Shown: positions 6,330-14,660 of the stretch, piece by piece
How positions within the stretch are numbered: position 1 is the first letter of the stretch
Layout of the letters: every line of letters starts with the position of its first letter
DNA from: an uncultured Eubacteriales bacterium
GTDB taxonomy: Bacteria; Bacillota; Clostridia; Oscillospirales; Oscillospiraceae
Direction of reading: 5' to 3'
Length of the DNA: 18,402 bases
Assembly (NCBI GenBank): GCA_958402445.1
Contig: CATXTO010000036.1
Span: forward strand, 1 to 18,402
Position numbers and translations under genes: made by a program
The notes under the pieces: generated by a model
What the model was told of the DNA's origin: nothing
Seen by the model: the letters and a program-made list of their open reading frames with translations, nothing else
The model's database searches: none

Positions 6330-6358
6330 TTGTGCTATGAAGAAACATTTGCTATAAT
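6330..6358 (+). promoter_or_regulatory. Promoter for the recJ-rel operon
   Basis: A perfect TATAAT (6353-6358) preceded by TGC forms an extended -10. The -35 region TTGTGC (6330-6335) at 17 bp is a partial match. The expected transcription start is near 6365, giving a leader of only about 15 nt to the ATG at 6380 or 27 nt to the GTG at 6392. Confidence 0.65.
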
Positions 6359-6379
6359 AAACAGAAATGATAAAATTGG

Positions 6380-8440
6380 ATGTGCATTTGTGTGAAGTAT
6401 GGAACCTGGAATGTGGCTACGCCGGCACCCGATGTCGTCAACGCCCTGACGCAGGCGGGCTACGCGCCTCTGGCGGCGCTGGTGCTGGCGGCACGGGGCA
6501 AAAGCACGCCCGATCAGGCGGCTGCGTACCTATCGACGGACGGCCCTCTGCTGGACCCCTTTTTACTGACCGATATGGAGCCCGCCGTAAAACGGCTCCG
6601 CTTGGCGTTGGACCGGGGGGAAAAAATTGCAATTTTTGGGGATTATGATGTAGACGGTATCACCTCTACCTGCCTGTTGGTGGATTTTCTACGCCAGCAG
6701 GGTGGAGATTGTGTCTCGTATATCCCCGGGCGGCTGGAGGAAGGCTATGGGCTGAATACCATGGCCCTGGAGATGTTGGCGCAGCAAGGCGTCACCCTGG
6801 TCGTCACGGTGGACTGCGGCATCACCGCCGTTGAAGAGGCAGCATTTTGCCGCCGTCTGGGCATGGATTTGGTGGTGACGGACCACCATGAGTGTAAGGC
6901 CACCCTGCCCCCGGCTGTAGCCGTGGTGGACCCCCACCGGAGAGACGGCGGGTACCCACACCGCACCCTATCCGGTGTGGGTGTGGCTTTTAAGCTGGCC
7001 GCAGCTCTCAGCGGGAATCAGGAGGCGGTGTTAGAGCAATATGCAGACATGGTTTGCCTGGGAACCGTGGCAGACGTGATGCCTTTGGAGGGAGAAAACC
7101 GGGTCTTTGTCCGACGCGGGCTGGAATTGCTTCGACATACCCGACGGCCCGGCCTGGCCGCCCTGATGCGGGAGGCCGGCTGTAAACCGGATGCCCTCAC
7201 CGCCACCTCCATCGGCTTCGTTTTAGCTCCACGGATTAACGCCGCAGGCCGCATGGGCCGCATTGACCTGGCGGTAGAACTGTTTTTAACGCAGGACCCC
7301 CGGCGGGGCGAAGAATTGGCCGCGACCCTATGCGCGCTGAACCGCCAACGGCAGGAAGTGGAGCTGAGGATTTATCAACAGGCCGTGGCCATGCTGCCGG
7401 AGGGACGTCCGCCGGAGGCCATTGTCCTGGCCGCAGAAACCTGGCATCAGGGCGTGGTGGGGATCGTGGCCTCCCGCATGGCTGAGGAATTTTGCTGCCC
7501 CACCTTCCTGATTTGCCTGGACGGAGAAAAGGGCAAGGCCAGCTCCCGCTCCTATGGCGGGTTCAATCTGTTTTCCTCTTTGACGACGTTGTCCTCCCTG
7601 CTGGAAAGCTATGGCGGACACGAATTGGCCGCTGGATTTACAATCTCACGGCAAAATATCGACGCATTCCGTCAAGCCGTTTGCAGCATGGCCAGCGCCT
7701 TCTATGCCGGCGCGGGCCCCCGGACCGTTCTGGAAGTGGACTGCGCCATTACGCCGGATCTTTTGACTCTGGGGAATGTGGAGGCGCTGAACGTGCTGGA
7801 ACCCTGCGGCACGGGCTGCCCCCGCCCAGTGTTCCTCATGGAGCGGCTTCAAATTGACCGCCTAACTCCCGTGGGCAACGGTCGCCATCTGCGGCTGCGG
7901 CTGCGGCAGGGGCGCAGTACCGTTCAGGCCATCTGTTTTTCCGCTACGGCTCAGTCCTTATCCGTGGCGGAGGGCGACTGGGTGGACTTGGCCTTCACCC
8001 TGCAAACCAATGAATTTCGTGGCGCCCAAACCGTGCAGGTCAACTTGCAGGACATCCGACCCAGCTGCCCTTGCTCCTGCTCCCCGGACCCGGAGCCCTA
8101 TCGGAAGCTGCGGTCCGGCACACTGACAGCACCGGAAGCGGCTGCCCTTTTGCCGGCCCGGCAAACTTTGGCGGACGTGTGGCGCTATCTGGCCAGCTGT
8201 AGCTGTCCCGTGGTCCAAGAGGGGCCCATCTGCTTGTGTCGAAAAATTGTCCGCCGTTTCGGGCGGCCCCTAAGCCTGTCTCAGATGCTGGCCTGTCTGG
8301 ATATCTTTGCCGAGGCCGGCCTGCTGCGCCTAGAGCGTCAGCATAAATACTTATCCATCACCCTGACCACCGGCGATTCCAAGGCCGACCTGGAGCAGTG
8401 CGCCACCATGCGGCGGCTGCTGGGGCTGAAAGAGGATTGA
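6380..8440 (+). CDS. recJ: Single-stranded-DNA-specific exonuclease RecJ
   Basis: A 686-residue 5'-3' exonuclease acting in RecF-pathway recombination and base-excision repair. The DHH phosphoesterase core shows DYDVDG (88-93), VDCGIT (144-149) and TDHH (167-170), followed by the DHHA1 domain (about 360-470) with APRINAAGRMG before it and SYGGHELAAGF near its end. An OB-fold region and a C-terminal winged-helix-like segment follow. B. subtilis RecJ is somewhat longer, near 786. The start is uncertain: ATG 6380 is used here, but GTG 6392 would give MKYGTWNV, closer to the N-termini I remember for relatives. Neither has a good ribosome site. It is the first gene of a long operon; rel begins 4 nt after its stop. 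Confidence 0.95.
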   Translation: MCICVKYGTWNVATPAPDVVNALTQAGYAPLAALVLAARGKSTPDQAAAYLSTDGPLLDPFLLTDMEPAVKRLRLALDRGEKIAIFGDYDVDGITSTCLLVDFLRQQGGDCVSYIPGRLEEGYGLNTMALEMLAQQGVTLVVTVDCGITAVEEAAFCRRLGMDLVVTDHHECKATLPPAVAVVDPHRRDGGYPHRTLSGVGVAFKLAAALSGNQEAVLEQYADMVCLGTVADVMPLEGENRVFVRRGLELLRHTRRPGLAALMREAGCKPDALTATSIGFVLAPRINAAGRMGRIDLAVELFLTQDPRRGEELAATLCALNRQRQEVELRIYQQAVAMLPEGRPPEAIVLAAETWHQGVVGIVASRMAEEFCCPTFLICLDGEKGKASSRSYGGFNLFSSLTTLSSLLESYGGHELAAGFTISRQNIDAFRQAVCSMASAFYAGAGPRTVLEVDCAITPDLLTLGNVEALNVLEPCGTGCPRPVFLMERLQIDRLTPVGNGRHLRLRLRQGRSTVQAICFSATAQSLSVAEGDWVDLAFTLQTNEFRGAQTVQVNLQDIRPSCPCSCSPDPEPYRKLRSGTLTAPEAAALLPARQTLADVWRYLASCSCPVVQEGPICLCRKIVRRFGRPLSLSQMLACLDIFAEAGLLRLERQHKYLSITLTTGDSKADLEQCATMRRLLGLKED

Positions 8441-8444
8441 TGCT

Positions 8445-10643
8445 ATGGAAACCTTTGCCGAACACTATGAATCCATGCGCCGTACGGTCCTGCGGTGCAT
8501 TCCCGGCGTGGATATGGCCCTGGTGGATCGGGCCGTGCGTTACGCCGAGGATAAGCACGAGGGACAAAAGCGCAAGGATGGTTCCCCCTATATCATTCAT
8601 CCCCTGGCCGTGGCGGAAATTGTGGCGGAGATGGGGCTGGATACGGACGCCGTTCTGGGCGCATTGCTGCACGACTGCATCGAGGATACCGACTCTACCC
8701 ATGACGACATTGCCAAGCTGTTCGGCTCCACCGTGGCCGAGCTGGTGGAGGGCGTCACAAAGCTGACCAGGGTGGAATACTCCACCCTGGAAGAGCAGCA
8801 GATGGAAAATCTACGTAAGATGTTCATGGCCATGTCCAAGGACATCCGTGTCATTTTAATTAAAATCGCGGACCGGCTGCACAACACCAGAACCATGCAG
8901 TACCAGACACCGGCCAAGCAGTTCTCTAAGTCCCGGGAGACCATGGACATTTACGCGCCCCTGGCCCACCGGCTCGGCATGCAGCGTGTCAAGTGGGAGC
9001 TGGAGGACACCAGTCTTCAGTACCTGGACCCAGCGGGGTACAACGAAATCATGTCTTATCTCAGCGACCACCAGGCGGAGGCCGACGCCTTCATGAAGAG
9101 CATTCAGTCCAGAATCACCACCCGTCTTTCCTCGGTGGGGATTCACGGCTCTATCTATGGCCGAATCAAACATGTCTACTCCATCTACCGGAAAATGAAG
9201 GACCAAGGCAAGACCATGGACGAGCTGTACGACCTGTATGCCTTCCGGGTGATTGTGGACACCATCCCCGACTGCTACAACGTGCTGGGGCACATTCACG
9301 ACCTGTTCAATCTGGTCCCCGGCCGGTTCAAGGATTATATTTCCACGCCCAAGCCCAACATGTATCAGAGCCTGCACACCACCGTCATCGGCTCCCAGGG
9401 GATTCCCTTTGAGGTTCAAATCCGAACCTGGGAGATGCATCAGACCGCGGAATACGGCGTTGCGGCCCACTGGAAATACAAACAGGGAGTCGGCGGTGGC
9501 GATGAAAAGAGCTTTGAATGGGTCCGGCGGCTCCTGGAGAGCCAGCAGGACACCGACGCTGAGGATTATGTTCACTCTCTGAAAATCGACATGTTCGACG
9601 ACGAGGTTTTCGTCTTTACGCCCAAGGGCAACGTCATCAACCTGCCCGCTGGCTCCACTCCCATCGACTTCGCCTACGCCATCCACTCCGGCGTGGGCAA
9701 CTCCATGGTCGGCGCAAAAATCAACAATCGGATCGCCACCTTTGACGCCGTGCTGCACAACGGAGACATTGTAGAGATTCTCACCTCCAAGACCGCCAAG
9801 GGCCCCAGCCGGGACTGGCTTAGCATCTGCAAAAGCAATCAGGCCCGCTCCAAAATCAAGCAGTGGTTCAAACGGGAAAAGCGGGACGAAAATATTGTCC
9901 ATGGAAAGGCCAGCTTTGAAAGCGAGCTGCGGCGGCTGAGCCTCAGTCCCGCCATTGTGGCCGACGAGGAGCTGCAGCCCGTACTGCTGAAAAAGCTGAG
10001 CTTCGACTGCCTGGACGACCTGTACGCCGCCATCGGATACGGTGGCCTCACTGCGGCCAAGGCCGTGGGCCGGATTCGAGACGAGCTCATGCGGTTTGCC
10101 AAGGGCATTCAGAACCCCAATGCTGGCGGCAAAGACTATCTAAATCCCCTGCGCACCAACCCGGACACCGGAGTCCTGAACCGGCACAGCGTCAACGGCG
10201 TTATCGTGGAGGATATCGACTCGTGCATGATTAAATTCGCTAAGTGCTGCACACCCGTGCCGGGAGACCCTATCGTGGGCTTCATCACCAAGGGCTACGG
10301 CGTCTCCATTCATCGGGTGGACTGTCCCAACGCCCAAAGCCGGGAGGACCCCCGGCAAGCCGCGCGGTGGGTTCGAGTCCGCTGGGCCCAGGAGGAAAAT
10401 CAGCCCTTCACCACAACCCTGGAGCTGGACTGCAATACCAGGGATGGCCTGCTGCTGGATTTGGCCACGGCCATGACCACCGCCCGGGTCCGGGTCAAGG
10501 AGCTCTCCGGCAAGGATTTGCCTGGGGGCCGCGCCACCTTCACTGTAACCTTTGAAGTCAAGGACGTGGAGGAACTGCAGGCTATCCAGACCAAGCTGCT
10601 GAATATCCGCGATGTGCTGGGATCCCGGCGGGGCCAAAACTGA
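8445..10643 (+). CDS. rel: Bifunctional (p)ppGpp synthetase/hydrolase Rel
   Basis: A 732-residue long RSH protein that makes and degrades the alarmone (p)ppGpp in response to uncharged tRNA on ribosomes. The N-terminal hydrolase domain keeps its metal-binding HD (76-77, LLHDCIEDTD) and the HEGQKRKDGSPYIIHP segment. The synthetase domain includes GRIKHVYSIYRKM and DLYAFRVIVD, with the YISTPKPNMYQSLHT segment. TGS (about 385-445, FVFTPKGNVINLPAGSTPIDFAYAIHSG), a zinc-finger/RIS region with KCCTPVPGD, and a C-terminal ACT domain complete the usual order and length. Hydrolase and synthetase motifs both look intact. It starts 4 nt after recJ with AGAGGA upstream, so the two are probably co-translated. 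I see no frameshift. Confidence 0.97.
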   Translation: METFAEHYESMRRTVLRCIPGVDMALVDRAVRYAEDKHEGQKRKDGSPYIIHPLAVAEIVAEMGLDTDAVLGALLHDCIEDTDSTHDDIAKLFGSTVAELVEGVTKLTRVEYSTLEEQQMENLRKMFMAMSKDIRVILIKIADRLHNTRTMQYQTPAKQFSKSRETMDIYAPLAHRLGMQRVKWELEDTSLQYLDPAGYNEIMSYLSDHQAEADAFMKSIQSRITTRLSSVGIHGSIYGRIKHVYSIYRKMKDQGKTMDELYDLYAFRVIVDTIPDCYNVLGHIHDLFNLVPGRFKDYISTPKPNMYQSLHTTVIGSQGIPFEVQIRTWEMHQTAEYGVAAHWKYKQGVGGGDEKSFEWVRRLLESQQDTDAEDYVHSLKIDMFDDEVFVFTPKGNVINLPAGSTPIDFAYAIHSGVGNSMVGAKINNRIATFDAVLHNGDIVEILTSKTAKGPSRDWLSICKSNQARSKIKQWFKREKRDENIVHGKASFESELRRLSLSPAIVADEELQPVLLKKLSFDCLDDLYAAIGYGGLTAAKAVGRIRDELMRFAKGIQNPNAGGKDYLNPLRTNPDTGVLNRHSVNGVIVEDIDSCMIKFAKCCTPVPGDPIVGFITKGYGVSIHRVDCPNAQSREDPRQAARWVRVRWAQEENQPFTTTLELDCNTRDGLLLDLATAMTTARVRVKELSGKDLPGGRATFTVTFEVKDVEELQAIQTKLLNIRDVLGSRRGQN

Positions 10644-10674
10644 CCCTGACTTTAAAACGGAAGGAGCGATGACC

Positions 10675-11124
10675 ATGTGCGCCGTGCTCACAAGGGTCTG
10701 CTCCGCCTCCGTCACCATCGACGGTGTGGTGGAGGGACAAATCGGCCGGGGCTTCCTCATTCTGCTGGGCATCGGCCCGGAGGACGGAGAAGCGCAATGC
10801 CGGAAGCTAGCGGAAAAGACCCTGGGTCTTCGGATTTTTCCTGACGGCCAGGGAAAGATGAATTTAGGGCTGGAGGACGTGGGCGGACAGGTGCTGGTGG
10901 TCAGCCAATTCACTTTATACGGCAACTGCCGAAAGGGCCGCCGCCCCAGCTTTGTTGGCGCCGCGCCGCCCCAACTGGGGGAGCAGCTTTACCACCGGTT
11001 TCTGGACCTGTGCCGGGAGCTTGGGTACCCGCCCCAGCATGGCCGGTTCGGCGCCCATATGCAGGTTTCCTCCGTGAACGACGGCCCTGTCACTTTGTGG
11101 CTGGATACGGACGATTGGATGTAA
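10675..11124 (+). CDS. dtd: D-aminoacyl-tRNA deacylase
   Basis: A 149-residue protein that hydrolyses D-amino acids (and Gly mischarged on tRNA-Ala) from tRNA, protecting translation. The hallmark SQFTLYG (77-83) and NDGPVT (135-140) motifs, which form the cross-dimer active site, are present, and the length is normal. The ATG at 10675 is preferred over the in-frame ATG at 10669 because AAGGAG (10661-10666) is 8 nt before the former and only 2 nt before the latter; it also gives MCAVLTRV, matching the family start MRAVVQRV. It lies 31 nt after rel, an arrangement widely seen in Firmicutes. Confidence 0.95.
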   Translation: MCAVLTRVCSASVTIDGVVEGQIGRGFLILLGIGPEDGEAQCRKLAEKTLGLRIFPDGQGKMNLGLEDVGGQVLVVSQFTLYGNCRKGRRPSFVGAAPPQLGEQLYHRFLDLCRELGYPPQHGRFGAHMQVSSVNDGPVTLWLDTDDWM

Positions 11125-11174
11125 TACAAGCGCCCCGCGGTCTGAAAATGCCGTGGAGCGGAAAGGACTGCGCT

Positions 11175-11780
11175 ATGCTGGAAGTTGTAACGCTGCCTTT
11201 GGGCAGCTACCAGACCAATTGCTACCTAATTTGGCGCCCAGGCGAGACCGCCTGCGCGGTGATCGACCCGGGCGGAGACCCGGAGCGCCTTCTGCAAAAG
11301 GTCCGCGACCTGGGACTATCCGTAGAGGCCATTTTGCTGACCCACGGACACTTTGACCATGTGGGCGCCGTGGACGCCATCGCCCAGGAGACAGGCTGTC
11401 CCGTCTGGCTCCATCCAGCGGACTTGACCCTGCCCGAGTCTCTGACCGCCGGGCCCCTGCATCCCACCCGGTTTTACGAGGACGGGGATTCTCTGAACGT
11501 GGCAGGACTCACGATCACCGTGCTGCACACTCCGGGTCACACCCCCGGTTCCGTGTGCCTGCTCACGGAAGACACCCTGTTTTCCGGCGACACGCTGTTC
11601 GCCGGCTCCTGTGGACGCTGCGACCTGCACGGCGGCAGCTGGGAGCAAATGCTCTCCTCCCTGGGGAGGCTGGGGGCGCTGAGCGTCTCCGGGACGGTCT
11701 ACCCCGGCCATGGCGGCGCTACTACGCTGGGGCAGGAGCGGCAGGCTAATCCTTTCCTTCAGAGGGCCATGCAGGCATGA
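11175..11780 (+). CDS. MBL-fold metallohydrolase (glyoxalase II-like, YqgX type)
   Basis: A 201-residue metallo-beta-lactamase-fold hydrolase. It carries THGHFDH (56-62), His122 in HTPGHTPGS, Asp139 in FSGDTLF and His179 in YPGHG, a complete binuclear metal site. It lacks the C-terminal helical domain of full-length glyoxalase II (about 250 residues), so it belongs to the short hydroxyacylglutathione hydrolase-like group whose natural substrate is often not known. GAAAGGA precedes the ATG by 7 nt. The stop overlaps the hemZ start (ATGA), indicating translational coupling. It recurs between dtd and hemZ in many Clostridia (recalled, not searched). Confidence 0.93.
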   Translation: MLEVVTLPLGSYQTNCYLIWRPGETACAVIDPGGDPERLLQKVRDLGLSVEAILLTHGHFDHVGAVDAIAQETGCPVWLHPADLTLPESLTAGPLHPTRFYEDGDSLNVAGLTITVLHTPGHTPGSVCLLTEDTLFSGDTLFAGSCGRCDLHGGSWEQMLSSLGRLGALSVSGTVYPGHGGATTLGQERQANPFLQRAMQA

Positions 11781-13246
11781 AGCTGCTGTTACAGGGCCAT
11801 GAGGATCGGTACGCTTTGGAGCAGCTCCAGCTCTCTTTATTTCCCGACGAGCGCATGGAACCGGCCGCGGAGCCGTTCGACGGCGATGGAGCGGTCTCGA
11901 CTCTGCACCGGGGTAAGATCTGGCTCACCGCCTCCACTGCAATTACCTGGCATGGCCGCACCTCAAAAGCCAACCGGCGGCTCCGGGCTGACCGGGAAAC
12001 CGTCCGGCTGCGCCGGCGCATCCTGCAGCAGAGCTATTACCTGGCCGCGGTCCGCCTGCTGGACGAAGCCCCTGCTTGGGGCGCTCTGGCCGGGGTCCGG
12101 CCCACCAAGCTCACCACTAAGCACCTTCTGGAGGGCGGCTCGAACGCGTCGGCGGACCGGCTGCTGAAAGAGGTCTACTTTGTCTCCCTGGACCGCCGGC
12201 GCCTCTGCCTGGAGGCGTCAGCCGCCGCGGTGCGGGCCGCCGCCCTTTTGGGTCCGCAGGACATCTCATTGTATATCGGTATTCCCTTCTGCCCCACCCG
12301 CTGCGCCTATTGCAGCTTTGTCAGCGCCTCCATTGGCGCGGCAGCGCATTTGCTGGAGCCCTATCTTCAGGCGCTTTTAAAAGAAATTTCCGCAGTGGGC
12401 CAATTGGTGGCAAATTCTCGCCGGAGGGTTCGTACACTCTATATTGGGGGCGGGACTCCCACTACGCTGTCGGCGTCCCAGCTGGACCGGCTCATGGCCG
12501 CTATATCGAACTGCTTCGACCTGTCCGGCTGCCTAGAGTACACGGTGGAGGCGGGAAGGCCGGACACCCTGGACATGCAGAAGCTGGAGACCATCCGGCG
12601 CTGGGGGGCCGGCCGAATCAGTATCAACCCACAGACTATGGACGACCGGGTGCTGGCCCTGTGTGGCCGACGCCATCGGGCGGAACAGATCTTCTCCGCT
12701 TGGAATCAGGCCCGGGAGGCCGGCTTTGTTTCGATCAATATGGACCTGATCGCCGGCCTGCCCGGAGATACGCCAGCGGGCTTTCGGTCCTCCCTGGACC
12801 AAATTGCAGCGCTGACCCCCGCCAATATCACCGTGCACACCCTGGCTTTGAAAAAGGGTGCGGACCTGTCGCAGCGGCGGCAGGACCTGCCCCCGGCCCA
12901 GGCCGTGGGGGAGATGGTGGAATATGCAAGCCAGACCCTGCGGGCTCTGGGCTACCTCCCCTATTACCTATACCGGCAGAAGTACATGTCCGGCAGCTTT
13001 GAGAACGTGGGCTGGTGTAAGCCCGGAATGGAATGCCTGTACAATCTCTATATGATGGAGGAGCTGCATTCCATTGTCTCCCTGGGCGGCGGGGCTATGA
13101 GCAAGGTCAATCTGCCGGGCGGCCGTCTGGAGCGGTTTCCCAACCCCAAGTATCCGCAGCAATACCTGGAGCGCATCGAGCAGGTCATCGCGCAGAAGCA
13201 AACTGTATTTCAGCGCATGCTGAATTCCGGCGGGGCATCCGCCTGA
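11777..13246 (+). CDS. hemZ: HemZ-family radical SAM protein (coproporphyrinogen dehydrogenase-like)
   Basis: A 489-residue protein. A family-specific N-terminal domain contains GVRPTKLTTKHLLEG (106-120), a HemZ hallmark. A radical SAM core follows with the CxxxCxxC iron-sulphur motif at Cys172, Cys176 and Cys179 (FCPTRCAYCSF), then IGGGTPTTLSASQL and the NMDLIAGLPG segment. The C-terminal part contains YRQKYMSGSFENVGW. The annotated family reaction is oxygen-independent oxidation of coproporphyrinogen III, but HemZ proteins differ from true HemN and the activity is not firmly established; no other haem gene is in the window. The start overlaps the preceding stop by 4 nt. The length is close to that of B. 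subtilis HemZ (about 500). Confidence 0.92.
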   Translation: MKLLLQGHEDRYALEQLQLSLFPDERMEPAAEPFDGDGAVSTLHRGKIWLTASTAITWHGRTSKANRRLRADRETVRLRRRILQQSYYLAAVRLLDEAPAWGALAGVRPTKLTTKHLLEGGSNASADRLLKEVYFVSLDRRRLCLEASAAAVRAAALLGPQDISLYIGIPFCPTRCAYCSFVSASIGAAAHLLEPYLQALLKEISAVGQLVANSRRRVRTLYIGGGTPTTLSASQLDRLMAAISNCFDLSGCLEYTVEAGRPDTLDMQKLETIRRWGAGRISINPQTMDDRVLALCGRRHRAEQIFSAWNQAREAGFVSINMDLIAGLPGDTPAGFRSSLDQIAALTPANITVHTLALKKGADLSQRRQDLPPAQAVGEMVEYASQTLRALGYLPYYLYRQKYMSGSFENVGWCKPGMECLYNLYMMEELHSIVSLGGGAMSKVNLPGGRLERFPNPKYPQQYLERIEQVIAQKQTVFQRMLNSGGASA

Positions 13247-13274
13247 GCCGCATCCACGGAAAGGAACGAATGCT

Positions 13275-14627
13275 ATGGATACCCTGTTTTCCAATGTCAC
13301 GATTGTGACCATGAATCCGCGTATGGAGGTCCTGTTCAGCGCCTATTTGGGCGTTCAGGACGGAAAAATCTCCTATATGTCCCACCAACCCCCGGAGGAA
13401 AAGCCGCAGACGATCCTTGACGGCACCGGGATGGTGCTGCTGCCCGGCCTCATCAACTGCCATACGCATCTGCCCATGTCCCTGTTTCGGGGCTGCGCGG
13501 AGGACTGCAGCCTGAGCACCTGGCTCCAGGAGCACATTTTCCCCCGGGAGGACTGTCTGGACGCCCGCGCCGTTCGGGCGGGAACTCTGTTGTCCCTGGC
13601 GGAGTGCATCCGGTTCGGCGTCACCTCCGTGTCGGACATGTACGACTTCACAGGGCAGGTGGCCCAGGCCGCGGCGGAAAGCGGGATAAAGGCCAACCTC
13701 TCCCTGGGGCAAGTCCTGTTTTTGGACGAGACCGAGGAGTTTCGCTTTGATACAGACCCCGGCTGCCAGGCGCTGCAGCAGGTATACGAAAAGTGGCATG
13801 GTTACGACGGGGGCCGTATTCAAATCGACGCATCCCTGCATGCCGAGTACACTAGCAACTACCGCCTTTGGGAGGCTCTGCACGCATTCGCCGCGGACCA
13901 CGGCCTTCGGATGCAGCTGCACCTGTCGGAGACCCGGGCTGAGCACGAGAGCTGCAAGGAAAAATATGGCCTGACGCCCGCGCAAATTCTGGACTGCCAC
14001 CATGTCTTCGACACGCCGACCTCTGCGGCCCACTGCGTCCACCTGGAGCCGGAGGATATGAGGCTGCTGGCCCAGCGCGGCGTGTCCGCAGTCCACTGTC
14101 CGGTCTCCAACCTGAAGCTGGCCAGCGGCGTTGCCCCCGTCACGGAGCTGGTAAAAGCCGGCATGAACGTGGCATTGGGGACGGACTCCGCCGCCAGCAA
14201 CAACAATTTGGACCTGTTTGAGGAAATGAAAGCCGCCGCCCTTGCGGCCAAGGCCCGAACTGGGGACCCTGGGGCGTTGCCGGCCCCCGCCGTGCTTATG
14301 ATGGCCACAGTCTGCGGCGCCAGGGCCCAGGGCCGCGAGAAAACCTGCGGCATGATTCAGGTAGGGCTGGACGCAGATTTAATCCTGGTGGATTTCACCG
14401 CGCCCCACCTGATGCCCTGTCATGACGTGTTCAGCAGTTTGGTTTACGCCGCCGGCGGCTCGGACGTAGCCCTGACCATGGTCCGCGGAAAAATTCTCTA
14501 TGCCGGGGGCAAGTTCAACACCATTGATCTGGACGCCGTCGTTCGGGAGCTGGCGTCCTACGCCATTCCCCGCGCCTTTTCCCAGGCGCCGGATTCCGCC
14601 GCTCGAAGCACAGACAGCAGGCGCTGA
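13275..14627 (+). CDS. mtaD: Amidohydrolase, S-adenosylhomocysteine/5'-methylthioadenosine deaminase-like
   Basis: A 450-residue metal-dependent deaminase of the amidohydrolase superfamily, probably acting on S-adenosylhomocysteine, 5'-methylthioadenosine or a related adenosine nucleoside. The metal site is visible: HTHLP with His63 and His65, His216 in LHLSE with Glu219, His253 in AAHCVHL, and Asp304 in GTDSAASNNNLD. The VHCPVSNLKLASG motif (273-285) is typical of the MtaD/SsnA/TrzN branch. AAAGGAA (13259-13265) lies 9 nt before the ATG. It sits 28 nt after hemZ, where many relatives have hisS-aspS. The exact substrate cannot be fixed from sequence; guanine deaminase and SsnA-like activities are less likely alternatives. 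Confidence 0.87.
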   Translation: MDTLFSNVTIVTMNPRMEVLFSAYLGVQDGKISYMSHQPPEEKPQTILDGTGMVLLPGLINCHTHLPMSLFRGCAEDCSLSTWLQEHIFPREDCLDARAVRAGTLLSLAECIRFGVTSVSDMYDFTGQVAQAAAESGIKANLSLGQVLFLDETEEFRFDTDPGCQALQQVYEKWHGYDGGRIQIDASLHAEYTSNYRLWEALHAFAADHGLRMQLHLSETRAEHESCKEKYGLTPAQILDCHHVFDTPTSAAHCVHLEPEDMRLLAQRGVSAVHCPVSNLKLASGVAPVTELVKAGMNVALGTDSAASNNNLDLFEEMKAAALAAKARTGDPGALPAPAVLMMATVCGARAQGREKTCGMIQVGLDADLILVDFTAPHLMPCHDVFSSLVYAAGGSDVALTMVRGKILYAGGKFNTIDLDAVVRELASYAIPRAFSQAPDSAARSTDSRR

Positions 14628-14660
14628 TTCCCACCCTATTTCAGAAAGAGGGTCACTTTT

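Noticed and set aside
8856..9902. 348-codon reverse-strand open frame over rel
   Set aside because: It lies wholly inside the well-supported rel gene, has no ribosome site or recognisable domain, and is expected from GC-rich codon bias.
10140..10925. 261-codon reverse-strand frame over rel and dtd
   Set aside because: A shadow of two confirmed genes, rich in Pro, Ser and Arg, with no start context.
13185..14096. 303-codon reverse-strand open frame over hemZ/mtaD
   Set aside because: It is antisense to two clear genes, its composition is low-complexity and unlike a real protein, and it shows no motif.
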